Below, piece after piece: positions 54,053 through 63,385 of a stretch of 64,000 bases of DNA. The notes below the pieces were generated by a model. The model was not told the DNA's origin and did no database searches. It saw nothing but the letters and a program-made list of their open reading frames with translations. How positions within the stretch are numbered: position 1 is the first letter of the stretch; the number at the start of each line of letters is the position of its first letter. The position numbers were made by a program, and so were the translations under genes. Origin of the DNA: CAWBRT01 sp963832365 (GTDB taxonomy: Bacteria > Acidobacteriota > Terriglobia > Terriglobales > Acidobacteriaceae); the NCBI GenBank assembly GCA_963832365.1, contig CAWHUL010000002.1:124001-188000 (forward strand). Reading direction: 5' to 3'.

Positions 54053-54541
54053 TTAAGAGTTGCGCTTCGGTTTCCACTGATTCAGGAATTCGACAATCTG
54101 CTGCGGGTCGAGCCGACGCGCCGATGAGAATTGCCCATCCCTCTGGCTACTCAGCAGGCGGCCTTGCTCGGACAGCACGGCAATAGCCGGAATCCCTTTT
54201 TTCAGCGGAATCTGGTATTGATCTGCCAGGTCGACGTTCTTGGCGTAACGTCCCTCGCCCTCGCCGGTATCCACGTGAACGACGATGAAATTGTTATCCA
54301 CCAGCGCCTTGATCGGCTCCTGGTGGAAGCGGTAGTCGAGCGCATGGCAATCGGGGCACCAGTTGGCGCCAAAGACTAGAAGAATTCGCTTGTGCTCTCG
54401 TTCAGCTTCACGGAGTGCTTTGGCGATCTCCGCTTTGGCGTTGGCCTCAGGGTCATAGAGCTTAGGGTTAAACGTGATCTGAGCCGCGGCAGCGGCCAGC
54501 AGGAGCAGAAGAAAAACTGCAATCGTTGTCGTTCGCCGCAT
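54053..54541 (-). CDS. Periplasmic thioredoxin-like protein, WCPDC motif
   Basis: A 162-residue secreted protein. The signal peptide is about residues 4-20 (TTTIAVFLLLLLAAAAA). The redox motif GANWCPDCHALDY is near residue 59, with the cis-Pro in KGIPAIAVL near 117. The fold is thioredoxin with an extra N-terminal helix (AKAEIAKALREAEREHKRIL), close to the DUF899/SoxW-type or thioredoxin-7 group. It could reduce or protect disulfides outside the inner membrane. ATG 54541 is chosen because the upstream open extension has no signal sequence. Confidence 0.83.
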   Translation of the reverse strand: MRRTTTIAVFLLLLLAAAAAQITFNPKLYDPEANAKAEIAKALREAEREHKRILLVFGANWCPDCHALDYRFHQEPIKALVDNNFIVVHVDTGEGEGRYAKNVDLADQYQIPLKKGIPAIAVLSEQGRLLSSQRDGQFSSARRLDPQQIVEFLNQWKPKRNS

Positions 54542-55591
54542 AAAGGCCACTCCCGCAGTTATGGTACATGATATGAGGCGACGGATCACATTCCCTGACG
54601 CACCCAGCCGCGAGAGGTAAAGCTATGCGTTCTCAGGCAGTCTTGATAATAGGTGCCGTGATAATAGGTGCCGTGGACACTCGGGCTGCTGGCTTCCGCC
54701 GAACCCGTCCGACACATACGTGCGCCTCCTCCGCAATTGCAACTGCAGTTTTGCTTCCTGCTGCGTTCCAGCCGCAGTCGAGACATTGGCTTGAGTCAAG
54801 CTCATAACGGCGCTGCGGCCCTACTAAGAGAGTTGTATGCCAGAAACCGAGCATGGCATTGCTCCGCTTGCGGCAGCTCCCACTGACCCCCGCTTCACTG
54901 TGCCGCAGGGCATTCAGGTCAGTGGTGTTACGGCGGATATGTCAAGGATGGCGCACGCTGTGATGGCTGTTCAGGGAGGAAGGTAACAACGCGCGCCTCC
55001 TGACTTAAGCCCATAGTAGGTTTCGTGTCACTCGATATAAGTGATCGCGGCGTAGGATGGGCTCACCCGCCAACTACTACTTGGTTACTCCGACCACGGT
55101 CAGATATGGGCCAGCAGAGAGTTGTCGTAGAACCGTTTAACAGCTGTGTGCCACTGGGACAACTTGTGCTGACAGTGAAGGTGGCCTTGTTCACTGAACT
55201 TTCCTTTTCAACATTGAAAAAAGCCCATGAGCCTGAAGATGTATGGACGATTCCTTGATTGAAAAGAAGGGGCCGATAGAGTAGGGCCGTTGGAAAACGG
55301 GCCGGAATACGCTAGTAAAACTTGAAAGAAAGATAGGCGCTGAATCGATCAAGAGTCAATACTTTTGAGGTTAATACTCAATCCTGTTATTCCCGTTTCG
55401 GGTCGGTGGGGGAGCCCAACGAAAGATCGTTCGCGCTAGATGTCTCCCTTCCTCCTTTGTTCTCAACACTCTCGGATTTTTCGAGCGCACTGCTGCCGCG
55501 AGACAGGCTGACGACGAATCCCCGCCCCTGTTTGACCCAGCCGCGTCCTCACCCTAGAATCAGATGTTCAGTTCTGGATAAGGACGCAACT
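54542..55591. other. Gene-poor interval of about one kilobase
   Basis: No convincing gene is seen. Several open frames of 60-80 codons exist but none has a good ribosome site, recognisable domain or a codon pattern like the neighbours. The interval holds a 15-bp tandem duplication (54645-54674) and, near its right end, the promoter and leader of cysS (ribosome site AAGGACG before 55592). Confidence 0.5.
54645..54674. repeat. Perfect tandem duplication of 15 bp
   Basis: GATAATAGGTGCCGT occurs twice head to tail (54645-54659 and 54660-54674). It is in the gene-poor interval, so it may mark a recent slippage event. Confidence 0.8.
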
Positions 55592-57079
55592 ATGGGGCTC
55601 CAGCTCTACAACACGCTCTCCGGCAAAGTTCAGGAATTCAAACCTCGCGAGGACAACCTCGTCCGCATGTATGCCTGTGGGCTCACGGTTTACGATTACG
55701 GTCACATCGGCAACTTCCGTACGTTCATTGCGGTCGATGTGCTGCGCCGCTTCCTGCTGCAAAGTGGTTACAGCGTGAAGCACGTTATGAACATCACCGA
55801 CGTCGACGACAAGATCATCCGCAACGCCATGCAGAAGGGTGTGCCGATCGCCGACTACACCGCAAAGTTCGCCCAGGCCTTCCTGGACGACATGCAGACG
55901 CTCAACCTCGAACCGCCGGAGAAGCTGGTGCGAGCAACCGAGCATATCCCGGAGATGGCGCACTTTATCGCCAATCTGGTCGCCAAGGGCAACGCCTATC
56001 GCACCGACGAAGGCTCGTATTACTTCCGCATCGCCAGCTTTCCGCAGTACGGCAAGCTCAGCAAGAAGGACTTTGCGGGCATGACTGACGGCGCGCGCGT
56101 CGACGTGGACGAATATGACAAGGACAATGCGCGCGACTTTGCCCTGTGGAAGGCCCCAAAACCCGGCGAGCAAAGCTGGGATACGGAGATTGGCCCCGGG
56201 CGTCCGGGCTGGCACATCGAGTGCTCCACCATGAGCATGGAATACCTGGGCGAGAGCTTCGACATCCATCTAGGCGGTGAGGACCTGATCTTTCCGCATC
56301 ACGAAAATGAGATCGCCCAGTCGGAAGCGCTCACCGGCAAGGAATTTTCGCATTTCTGGGTGCACTCGCGCTTCCTGCTGGTCGAGGGCGAGAAGATGTC
56401 CAAGTCGCTCGGCAATTTCTATACTTTGCGCGACCTGGTGCTCATGGGCCACAAGCCGTCCTCCATTCGCTTTCTACTGGCATCGGTTCCTTACCGCAAG
56501 CAGCTTAACTTCACCTTCGACGGACTGAAACAGGCGGCGGCCTCGGTGGATCGCCTGCGCAATTTCAAGCTGCGTCTGGAAACCGGGCACTGGCCCGAAG
56601 GCACGAACCAGGCCATTGCTGCGATGGCTGCAGAAACCGTGACTGCCTTGCGCGTCGCCATGGAAGACGATCTCAATACGGCGCAGGCTTTGGGAGCTAT
56701 GTTCGACCTGGTTCGCGACGTGAACGCGGCTGCCGACAAGGCCGAGGTGCACAAAGACGACGTTCCAGCACTGCTACAGGTGCTCGCCAAGTTCGACGAT
56801 ATCTTCGCCGTGCTGGCCGACGATGATGCTGTAAAGATCCGTCGCGTTGTGGAATGGGCCGAAGCTGAAGGCCTCGCCGATAAGATTTCAGCCGAAGTCC
56901 GCGAGCTGGCTAAAGCAGCCGCACTCACCGATGCGCAAATCGAAGAACTGGTAGCCAAACACACCGCCGCGCGCAAAGCTAAAGACTTCAAGACCTCCGA
57001 CGCGGTTCGAAATCAACTGGCGGAGCAAGGCGTGATTCTGGAGAACACTAAAGACGGCGTGCGCTGGAAAAGGAAGTGA
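55592..57079 (+). CDS. cysS: Cysteinyl-tRNA synthetase
   Basis: A 495-residue class I aminoacyl-tRNA synthetase that charges tRNA-Cys. The HIGH motif is HIGN in YACGLTVYDYGHIGNFRTF near residue 40, the first zinc Cys is in that block, GWHIECSTMSMEYLG carries the second, FDIHLGGEDLIFPHHENE the His ligands, and the KMSKS loop is EKMSKSLGNF near 268. The C-terminal anticodon-binding helices end with KTSDAVRNQLAEQGV and DTKDGVRWK-type sequence. I placed the start at ATG 55592; the open frame reaches 55406 but the leading part is not conserved. Confidence 0.95.
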   Translation: MGLQLYNTLSGKVQEFKPREDNLVRMYACGLTVYDYGHIGNFRTFIAVDVLRRFLLQSGYSVKHVMNITDVDDKIIRNAMQKGVPIADYTAKFAQAFLDDMQTLNLEPPEKLVRATEHIPEMAHFIANLVAKGNAYRTDEGSYYFRIASFPQYGKLSKKDFAGMTDGARVDVDEYDKDNARDFALWKAPKPGEQSWDTEIGPGRPGWHIECSTMSMEYLGESFDIHLGGEDLIFPHHENEIAQSEALTGKEFSHFWVHSRFLLVEGEKMSKSLGNFYTLRDLVLMGHKPSSIRFLLASVPYRKQLNFTFDGLKQAAASVDRLRNFKLRLETGHWPEGTNQAIAAMAAETVTALRVAMEDDLNTAQALGAMFDLVRDVNAAADKAEVHKDDVPALLQVLAKFDDIFAVLADDDAVKIRRVVEWAEAEGLADKISAEVRELAKAAALTDAQIEELVAKHTAARKAKDFKTSDAVRNQLAEQGVILENTKDGVRWKRK

Positions 57080-57134
57080 AGTAAGTTGCAGAGCTGCTGG
57101 GTCGCCAACGCACCAGCTTCGGTGCAAAAAGCGA

Positions 57135-57159
57135 CAGGCGGCAAACGATTTGCCGCCTG
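57135..57159 (+). terminator. Terminator after cysS
   Basis: A perfect 11-bp stem (57135-57145 with 57149-57159) with a 3-base loop lies 56 bases past the cysS stop. The downstream tail CTTGACC is poor in T, so efficiency is uncertain. Confidence 0.6.
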
Positions 57160-57324
57160 CTTGACCCGGTTCTCAGGAGACTTCCCCTTTACTATCGCCC
57201 TCTGGATACAGAATACCTGATTTTGCCAGGATGATGCGACATCGTTTTTAAAACTATTTTCCTAGTAAAATCAGTAACTTAGCTTTCCCTTTGGCAGGGA
57301 ACGCAGTTGACAGGGTTCCCGCGG

Positions 57325-57355
57325 CAAAAAAACGGGGCGCCCGAAGGACGTCCCG
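57325..57355 (-). terminator. Intrinsic terminator after the barrel gene
   Basis: On the leftward strand CGGGACGTC pairs with GGCGCCCCG (57333-57355), with one mismatch, and is followed by seven T (57325-57332). This is a strong terminator 20 bases after the barrel gene stop. Confidence 0.75.
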
Positions 57356-57374
57356 TCCGATAAATTAGCCGGTC

Positions 57375-60053
57375 CTAGAACGAGTACCTCAACGAAACCG
57401 TGCCGATATTGGTGTGGAAGTTACGCGGCAGCGCCACCAACTGGCTTAACGGCACGTTCCCTTCCTTCTCGTTGTAGTCGTAGTAGGCATAGCTGCCCTT
57501 GAACTTCACGCCTTTGCAGACATCGACTGCTATACCGGCTGTAAACTTTTGCCAATTGAAGTCCTGTGAACCAAGGGGTTGATTCGGGAATGGCCCCAGG
57601 AAGGTATTCGTTCCAACGCTGGTGGTGGCACCGGTGACGACGGTCCCAGCATTGCCGGGAATGCCGGGTGCATTGCCGAAGTTGTCGCCCAGCACTTGTA
57701 ACGGCAACTTCGTATCCCCTCGAAGCCAGTTGTCATAGCCGCTGGTGCTGGTGATTTCATAACCCAGGTTCAGGGCAACGCGATGAATCGGCCGGAATGT
57801 CAGGACTACATAGCCGGTGTTCGTGTTTTCCTGATAGGCCTGAATCACGGGTACGTTAAACTGAGCCGCCAGAACGTTCAAATTCGCTGGCTGCGTCGTT
57901 TGGTTCGTGGTGACGGGGCAGACGGTCGGAGCACCGCCTGCAATCACGCTAGCTGTGAGTACCATACAGGCGGGGATGTTGAACTTCTGATCCATATAGG
58001 TCCAGCCAAAGTCGAGGCTGACCCGCCGGTCGGGAGCCAGGGTCGCTCCCAGCGTGTAGTAGCGATAGTGGCTGGTGGTGCCGTAAGCCGGGGCATCCGT
58101 GGTTGGAAACAGATTGACTCCCGGACCGCCGAAGCTCTCGGCCCAGTCATTCCGCGATTCGACAAAATGCACACCGCCGTTGATGCTGGCCCAACGCTTC
58201 AGCTTGTAAACCGTGTTGGCCCGCACTCGCTGCTCGTGACGCGGAACAATCTGTGCGAATGCATTGTCGGCATACGTCAACTCCGCATCAGCGTTGATTC
58301 GCCATTTGTCGGTGGGACGAAGAGTAACGCCGCCCAGCGCTGTGTGTGCGTTAATTTTGTCGGTAGACAGCGGAGCCGAGGCAACACTCGGCGTCACGAT
58401 TCCTGCGAACGTGGTACTCGTGGTTGCCGCCTGGTAGAAGGTCGTCAGCTCGCGACGTTCGTAACGGTACCCGACATACGCGTTCAGGCGACGGCTCGGA
58501 GCCCAATTCAGCGTCGCTCTGTTGGAGTATGTACGCTCGCCCTCCAGCGTACTGTAAGCAACTGCCTGGAGGGCCGTGAGCGTTGCTAGCGGAGCCAGTC
58601 CCGTCGCTGTAATTCCTGCGATGGCGCAGGGCGGGCCAATGAGAGTCGAGAGGGGAGCGGTACCAGCGGGGTTCGTATAACAGTTGTTGGTCAACTGGTT
58701 GTAGCCTCCCGGATCGCGCCAATCTAACCATCGGAACTTATCCGAAAAGCTCCAACTCCTGGTGATGTGGTAGGTCAGGCCGAGATCCGCGTTGCCTGAG
58801 ACGCGATCCGTACTCGCCGGACCGGTGACCTGAAAAGCGCTGGCGGTACCGTTCCGGCCAATTTGGCCGTGGAAAAGCTCATTGGCGTTCAATAGCTCGG
58901 AGTAGCCTGAACTGTACGTGCCGCTGGCGGTAACATCCAGCTTACGGAAGTAGTTTGATCGCAATGACAACTGCGAGGTTGGAAAACTGGAGCGCACATT
59001 CTGGTTGCGCGAGTAACCGAAAACACCAACGTTGCACAATGGATTGAGAACGCCGGGAGCAGTAATGTAGGGCTGCGGTCCGGCGATAGTACAGGGTGGG
59101 AAAAATATTGGGAGTGTGATTGGTGTAGCGACACCACCTACAACCACCGTGTACGGATTCTGCGGGCTATTGACGTAAGCGGTATCGACCTTGTCGTGCT
59201 CGAAGAACTGGTCAAAGCTCAAGGTGGTCCGCGGTAGAGGGCGCGCGTCAACGCCAAACGACCATCTATCGGAACGCGACTGATATTGCTGCGTCAAATC
59301 GATGGTGACGTCTTCAAGGCTGGAATTGACCGTGCCTTTGTTGTTGTTGCGCGAAAAGCCCAAGCGGACACGAATAGCCGACTGCGGAAACAGGGTCAGG
59401 TTGAAGTCGCCCATGTTTCGGGTTGTGTCTTGGAAATGCGGGCTGTTTGTGTAAAAGGAGTTTGCGTGCGGGTTAAATACGTTCGTGCAAGGAACGACCG
59501 CGCCGCCGACGACGGTGCTGCAATTGGTAATGCCCGGATTCAGCGTAAGCGTATTGGCGAACAGGTTGTAATCGAAGAAGTTTACGTCACGCCGGTAGAG
59601 TCCGACGAAGTTATACCACTTGCTCTTCTCGATCCGCAGGCGGACCACGTCGTTCGGGTCGCCGCCCAAGCCGAACATGCTCAGGTACAGATTGTCGAAC
59701 AGCGAGCCGTCGCGCTTTATTGAGCGCATCGACAGCTCCTGCCAGAGAAGGCGCGGACCGCTCTGCAAGTTCACCAGCGTGTCGTACATCTGCTGATTGC
59801 CACTGGTTTCGGTGATGCGCCCGCCGAACTCGAACGACTGGCGCACCGTGTAGTTGCCCCAAACGTGTCCGTTCGAAACGTTGTCATTTTCTTGCTCCTG
59901 CGCGGCCTTCTGCTGGCCTACAGCCAGCGAAGACACAAGCAGCACTAAAGCGGCAACTGCGATCAAGTATCTCTTGCTCATACGACGACTCCATTGCAAC
60001 GGCCCTCTTCCGGAAAGGAGAGGACGCGGCGGATTGTGCTTTGTATTTGCCAT
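57375..60053 (-). CDS. Large outer-membrane barrel, MtrB/PioB-like candidate
   Basis: An 892-residue protein with a signal peptide at about residues 28-44 (LIAVAALVLLVSSLAVGQQ) and a long series of amphipathic strands, ending in GTVSLRYSF with a C-terminal Phe, as expected of a beta-barrel. Pairs of alternating strands such as YVGYRYERRELTTFYQ, SLDFGWTYMDQKF and ALNLGYEITSTSGYDNW are common in the MtrB/PioB group. The gene starts 17 bases after the decaheme cytochrome gene and is in the same operon, the layout of MtrA-MtrB conduits. No CxxC pair typical of MtrB N-termini is seen, so assignment rests on the partner. ATG 60053 has AAAGGAG seven bases ahead; ATG 59981 (GGAG before it) gives a shorter form. 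Confidence 0.65.
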   Translation of the reverse strand: MANTKHNPPRPLLSGRGPLQWSRRMSKRYLIAVAALVLLVSSLAVGQQKAAQEQENDNVSNGHVWGNYTVRQSFEFGGRITETSGNQQMYDTLVNLQSGPRLLWQELSMRSIKRDGSLFDNLYLSMFGLGGDPNDVVRLRIEKSKWYNFVGLYRRDVNFFDYNLFANTLTLNPGITNCSTVVGGAVVPCTNVFNPHANSFYTNSPHFQDTTRNMGDFNLTLFPQSAIRVRLGFSRNNNKGTVNSSLEDVTIDLTQQYQSRSDRWSFGVDARPLPRTTLSFDQFFEHDKVDTAYVNSPQNPYTVVVGGVATPITLPIFFPPCTIAGPQPYITAPGVLNPLCNVGVFGYSRNQNVRSSFPTSQLSLRSNYFRKLDVTASGTYSSGYSELLNANELFHGQIGRNGTASAFQVTGPASTDRVSGNADLGLTYHITRSWSFSDKFRWLDWRDPGGYNQLTNNCYTNPAGTAPLSTLIGPPCAIAGITATGLAPLATLTALQAVAYSTLEGERTYSNRATLNWAPSRRLNAYVGYRYERRELTTFYQAATTSTTFAGIVTPSVASAPLSTDKINAHTALGGVTLRPTDKWRINADAELTYADNAFAQIVPRHEQRVRANTVYKLKRWASINGGVHFVESRNDWAESFGGPGVNLFPTTDAPAYGTTSHYRYYTLGATLAPDRRVSLDFGWTYMDQKFNIPACMVLTASVIAGGAPTVCPVTTNQTTQPANLNVLAAQFNVPVIQAYQENTNTGYVVLTFRPIHRVALNLGYEITSTSGYDNWLRGDTKLPLQVLGDNFGNAPGIPGNAGTVVTGATTSVGTNTFLGPFPNQPLGSQDFNWQKFTAGIAVDVCKGVKFKGSYAYYDYNEKEGNVPLSQLVALPRNFHTNIGTVSLRYSF

Positions 60054-60070
60054 CGCTTTTCTCCTTTCTT

Positions 60071-61012
60071 TCATTTGAAGAAGACGGGACTCAAGTTCGA
60101 GCCGTGGATGCTCGAGTGGCACGCGATGCATTGCTGAATCCTCGTGTTCTGAGTGTGCCCGATTTGAGCCGTAGCCGCATGGCACTGCAAGCAGAGCGAG
60201 TTCGCGCGTGCGGTCGTCAGCATGCGCGGATTTGTTGAGCCGTGCGGGAAGTGGCAAGCCGTGCATCCCTCAACCTTGATCGGCTCGTGCTCGAAGACGA
60301 ATGGGCCACGCTTGTCGCTGTGGCACTTGAAGCAAACCGCATCTTGATCCGGCGTCGCCCGGAGCTGGCGAGCTTTTAGCGCGCCGTGCGCATTGTGGCA
60401 ATCGCCGCACTGAATCAGCCCCTCTTCCACGCGATGATGGAACGGCTTTTGGAAATCGCCCTTCTGTTCCGCGTGGCAGGAGAAGCACAACGGCGTCTGC
60501 TTCTTTACAAGCTGATACTCCAACTTCGAGTGATGCACGGAGTGACAGCTCGTGCAGGTAATGCCGTTTTCGTTGTGCGTCGAGCGGACGAATTGGCGCT
60601 GCTCAGGATTCGACTCGTGGCAGGTCATGCAGCGCTTCGTGATTTGGTCCGTCTTCGCGTCTTTGAAGTTGAAGATCTTCGTCTTATCGCCGCCGCCTTC
60701 AACGTGCGCAGCGCCGGGGCCGTGGCAAGATTCACATCCGTGAACCGCCTCGCCGCGAATCTTCTTGGAAGTACTGATTCTGAAATGGGGGCTGGCGTCG
60801 ATGCTCTTGCCTGCGTCCTCATGGCAACCTTTGCAGGTGTCCGATCCGACATACTGCGACGGATCAGCCTGAGCGGTTTGCTGATCTACCGGGACGGCCT
60901 TTTGGGCGTCGGAATCCCGCTTGGCGGCCATCATCGTAATCGCTGCCAATAGGAGAACGCCGATCAGAACCGCCCAACGGAGAATTGGCTTAACAACAAG
61001 AAGATGTCTCAT
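60071..61012 (-). CDS. Decaheme c-type cytochrome, DmsE/MtrA-like
   Basis: A 313-residue periplasmic protein. An uncleaved or cleaved N-terminal hydrophobic segment lies at about 12-30 (LRWAVLIGVLLLAAITMMAA). Ten CxxCH heme sites follow in order: CKGCH, CESCH, CMTCH, CTSCH, CFSCH, CGDCH, CFKCH, CTACH, CLQCH and CIACH, spread from about residue 60 to 300 with intervening distal His. Ten hemes in about 300 residues is the size of MtrA/DmsE, which carry electrons through or to the outer membrane. The start ATG 61012 has GGAGTAAGG before it. The barrel gene follows after 17 bases. No outer-surface cytochrome or DMSO reductase gene is in the window. Confidence 0.92.
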   Translation of the reverse strand: MRHLLVVKPILRWAVLIGVLLLAAITMMAAKRDSDAQKAVPVDQQTAQADPSQYVGSDTCKGCHEDAGKSIDASPHFRISTSKKIRGEAVHGCESCHGPGAAHVEGGGDKTKIFNFKDAKTDQITKRCMTCHESNPEQRQFVRSTHNENGITCTSCHSVHHSKLEYQLVKKQTPLCFSCHAEQKGDFQKPFHHRVEEGLIQCGDCHNAHGALKARQLRATPDQDAVCFKCHSDKRGPFVFEHEPIKVEGCTACHFPHGSTNPRMLTTARANSLCLQCHAATAQIGHTQNTRIQQCIACHSSIHGSNLSPVFFK

Positions 61013-61558
61013 CCTTACTCCTACATTCCTACGTCAACAGGTTCCGGATCAAAACATACTGATGAGGCTGCCGGAGAAGAGGCTGTCCCGAACTGCTTGG
61101 GGACAGAACGACATTTGTTTCGCAAGTGCCTGGAATTAGGCAGGAATGACGCGATAAAACTTCGCCGCGTCCCAACTCGGACTGGAATTTACCTTCGGGT
61201 AAATCGTCGATCACGATGTACCTCATGGGAAATGCGCACGCGGAAGACGCCGGTATTCAATCCGGGAAAAGTCGTATCGCGATGTTTTTCAAAAGCCTGA
61301 GGAATGGTCGACGAAAGGAACTTCCTAGGGAAGCACGGTCTCCTTCCGGCGCCGTGGCCATCCACAACAATGCGAACATTCTACACTGGAAATCGTCAAC
61401 ATGGCTGAAATTGGCAACTGGTCAAAAAAAAATAATCGAGAGCTGAAGGAAGGGCTGGCACCTAGGAGTCGATAAGAGAGCTGCCGTCTGAAAGCTACGC
61501 CAAAAAGAAAAGCCGAGAGCAGGGAAGTGCTCTCGGCGAACTGCTGGCAAGAACGACT
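61013..61558. other. Interval between gltA and the decaheme cytochrome gene
   Basis: 546 bases without a credible gene. The right end holds the gltA terminator (61502-61537). The rest should include the leftward promoter for the cytochrome-barrel operon. It is unusually A-rich near 61420-61440, but I would not name a specific promoter. Confidence 0.45.
61502..61537 (-). terminator. Intrinsic terminator of gltA
   Basis: A perfect 10-bp stem (61512-61521 with 61528-61537) with a 6-base loop is followed, leftward, by TTTTCTTTTTG. It begins 21 bases after the gltA stop. Confidence 0.85.
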
Positions 61559-62854
61559 CTAGTCGGCGTGGGCGGTGCTCTTCTTTACCAGGCTACGCTT
61601 TTCGATACCGGTAAAGACTTGGCGTGGGCGAGCGATCTTTTGCTCTTCGTCGCAAACCATCTCCTGCCACTGCGCCAGCCAGCCTGCGGTCCGCGGGATG
61701 GCGAACAACACGGTGAACATTTCCGAGTCGAACCCCATGGCTTCGTAGATGATGCCGGAGTAGAAATCCACGTTCGGATACAGCTTGCGCTTAATGAAGT
61801 AGTCGTCGTTCAGCGCAATCTTCTCCAACTCCATCGCGATGTCGATTTTGGGATTGCGTCCCGTGACCTCGAACACTTCTTCCGCCACCTTCTTAATGAT
61901 GCGGGCGCGCGGATCGTAATTTTTGTAGACGCGATGGCCAAATCCCATCAGCTTGTACTTGCCTTCCTTGACGCCCTTGATGTATTCGGGCACCTTGTCT
62001 TTGCTGCCGATCTTTTCGATCATGCGCAGCACGGCTTCGTTGGCCCCACCGTGCAATGGGCCGGCCAGGGCGGAAGCAGCCGCCGCAGTCGACAGGAAGG
62101 GATCGGCTTCCGAGCTGCCGACTGCACGCATGGCATTGGTCGAGCAGTTTTGCTCGTGGTCAGCGTGCAGAATGAACAAAACGTCCAGCGCGTGGGCAAG
62201 AACCGGATTCGTCAGGTACTTCAGGTGGCTGCGTTTCCACAGCATGTTCATGAAGTTCTCGGTGTAGCTGAGGTCTGGCTCCGGATAGAGATAGGGCAAC
62301 CCTTTGCGGTGACGGTAGGCATAGGCGGCAATGATCGGCATTTTCCCAATCAGGCGATAGATACAAGCTTTGCGCGTCTCGGCGTCCCGTACGTTTTTGG
62401 AATCGGGATAGAACGTCGAAAGCGCGGCCACCGTGCTCACCAACATGCCCATAGGGTGCGCGTCGTAACGGAAGCCTTCCATGAACTTCTTGATATTTTC
62501 GAAGATCGACATGCGGTAGTGGAGCGCGTCCAGCCAGACGGCTTCCTCCGCCGGCGTGGGAAGCTCCCCGTTAATCAGCAGGTAGGCAACCTGCAAAAAA
62601 GTGCAGTTTTCAGCCAGCTCTTCGATGTCATATCCGCGGTAACGCAGGATACCTTTGTCGCCGTCGATCAGCGTAACTTTACTCTCGCAACATGCGGTAT
62701 TGGTGAATGCCGGATCATAGGTCATGATTCCGAAATCATCGGGATTGACCCTCATCTGGCGGAAATCCATGGCGCGAACCGTCTCGTTCGTGACCGGAAC
62801 TGTATACGACTTGCCGGTCCGATTGTCGACTACTGTCAGAGTGTTATCGGGCAT
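61559..62854 (-). CDS. gltA: Citrate synthase
   Basis: A 431-residue enzyme that condenses oxaloacetate and acetyl-CoA, entering the TCA cycle. The catalytic residues of the family are visible: His in LHADHEQNCSTNAMR near 235, His in GFGHRVYKNYDPRA near 307, and Asp in YPNVDFYSGIIYEAM near 364. The N-terminal strand domain has TGKSYTVPV and GKGILRYRGYDIEEL-like sequence, which is the type II (hexameric, NADH-sensitive type) layout. The start ATG 62854 precedes MPDNTLTVVDNRTG. A terminator follows, so it is probably a single-gene transcript. The isocitrate dehydrogenase-like gene lies upstream on the same strand. Confidence 0.95.
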   Translation of the reverse strand: MPDNTLTVVDNRTGKSYTVPVTNETVRAMDFRQMRVNPDDFGIMTYDPAFTNTACCESKVTLIDGDKGILRYRGYDIEELAENCTFLQVAYLLINGELPTPAEEAVWLDALHYRMSIFENIKKFMEGFRYDAHPMGMLVSTVAALSTFYPDSKNVRDAETRKACIYRLIGKMPIIAAYAYRHRKGLPYLYPEPDLSYTENFMNMLWKRSHLKYLTNPVLAHALDVLFILHADHEQNCSTNAMRAVGSSEADPFLSTAAAASALAGPLHGGANEAVLRMIEKIGSKDKVPEYIKGVKEGKYKLMGFGHRVYKNYDPRARIIKKVAEEVFEVTGRNPKIDIAMELEKIALNDDYFIKRKLYPNVDFYSGIIYEAMGFDSEMFTVLFAIPRTAGWLAQWQEMVCDEEQKIARPRQVFTGIEKRSLVKKSTAHAD

Positions 62855-63385
62855 AAATGCTCCTGGCGTTTTGCCTACCCCGATGGCCGGGGCGCGATCG
62901 AAATGAATTGTCGAAAAGGTGCTCTAACCCCAAGCAGCCCCACGCTGCTCATTGTCTCTATTCTATATGCACCCCGACGCACACTTCAGGGATTAATGCG
63001 CCAGAGCTGTTTCGATCTCGAGGTAGAAATCCCCTTCCCCACACGTACGACAACTACCTGACAGCTACTTTGCGGGTTGCGCAAACATTTTGGCTGTAAT
63101 GTGCGTCACAGGTAGTTGTGATTATTGACACGAGCACCGCCCTATGTGACCGGCAACCATCGCGACCGCTCGATCCTTGCCTCGCGACGGCGTTGCCTCG
63201 GGCGCCACTGGGAGGCTCCAATTACGGAAACCGCGCCGGGTCGAAAACATGAAGATGACAATCGGCCGCCCCTTCAGGAACCACAAATACAGGAACTAAC
63301 ATGGCCCCTGACTCCTTCCTGCTGTGTTGTTGACCGCGGCTGCCCCCACTCCCGCCTTTCTGTCGGGCTGACGTAGGCCGGCACT
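62855..63385. other. Interval upstream of gltA with a nested inverted repeat
   Basis: 531 bases with no credible gene. On the leftward strand it is the leader and promoter region of gltA. A perfect 11-bp inverted repeat (63050-63060 with 63109-63119) encloses further pairs (63061-63065 with 63093-63097; 63069-63074 with 63080-63085). It lies about 200 bases before the gltA start and about 270 bases after the dehydrogenase stop, so it could be an operator, a structured leader or a weak terminator. Confidence 0.5.

Noticed and set aside
55025..55258. 77-codon rightward frame in the gene-poor kilobase
   Set aside because: No ribosome site or domain, and no sign of conservation could be judged; left as non-coding.
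61568..63061. 497-codon rightward open frame opposite gltA
   Set aside because: A shadow of citrate synthase, with no ribosome site or family match.
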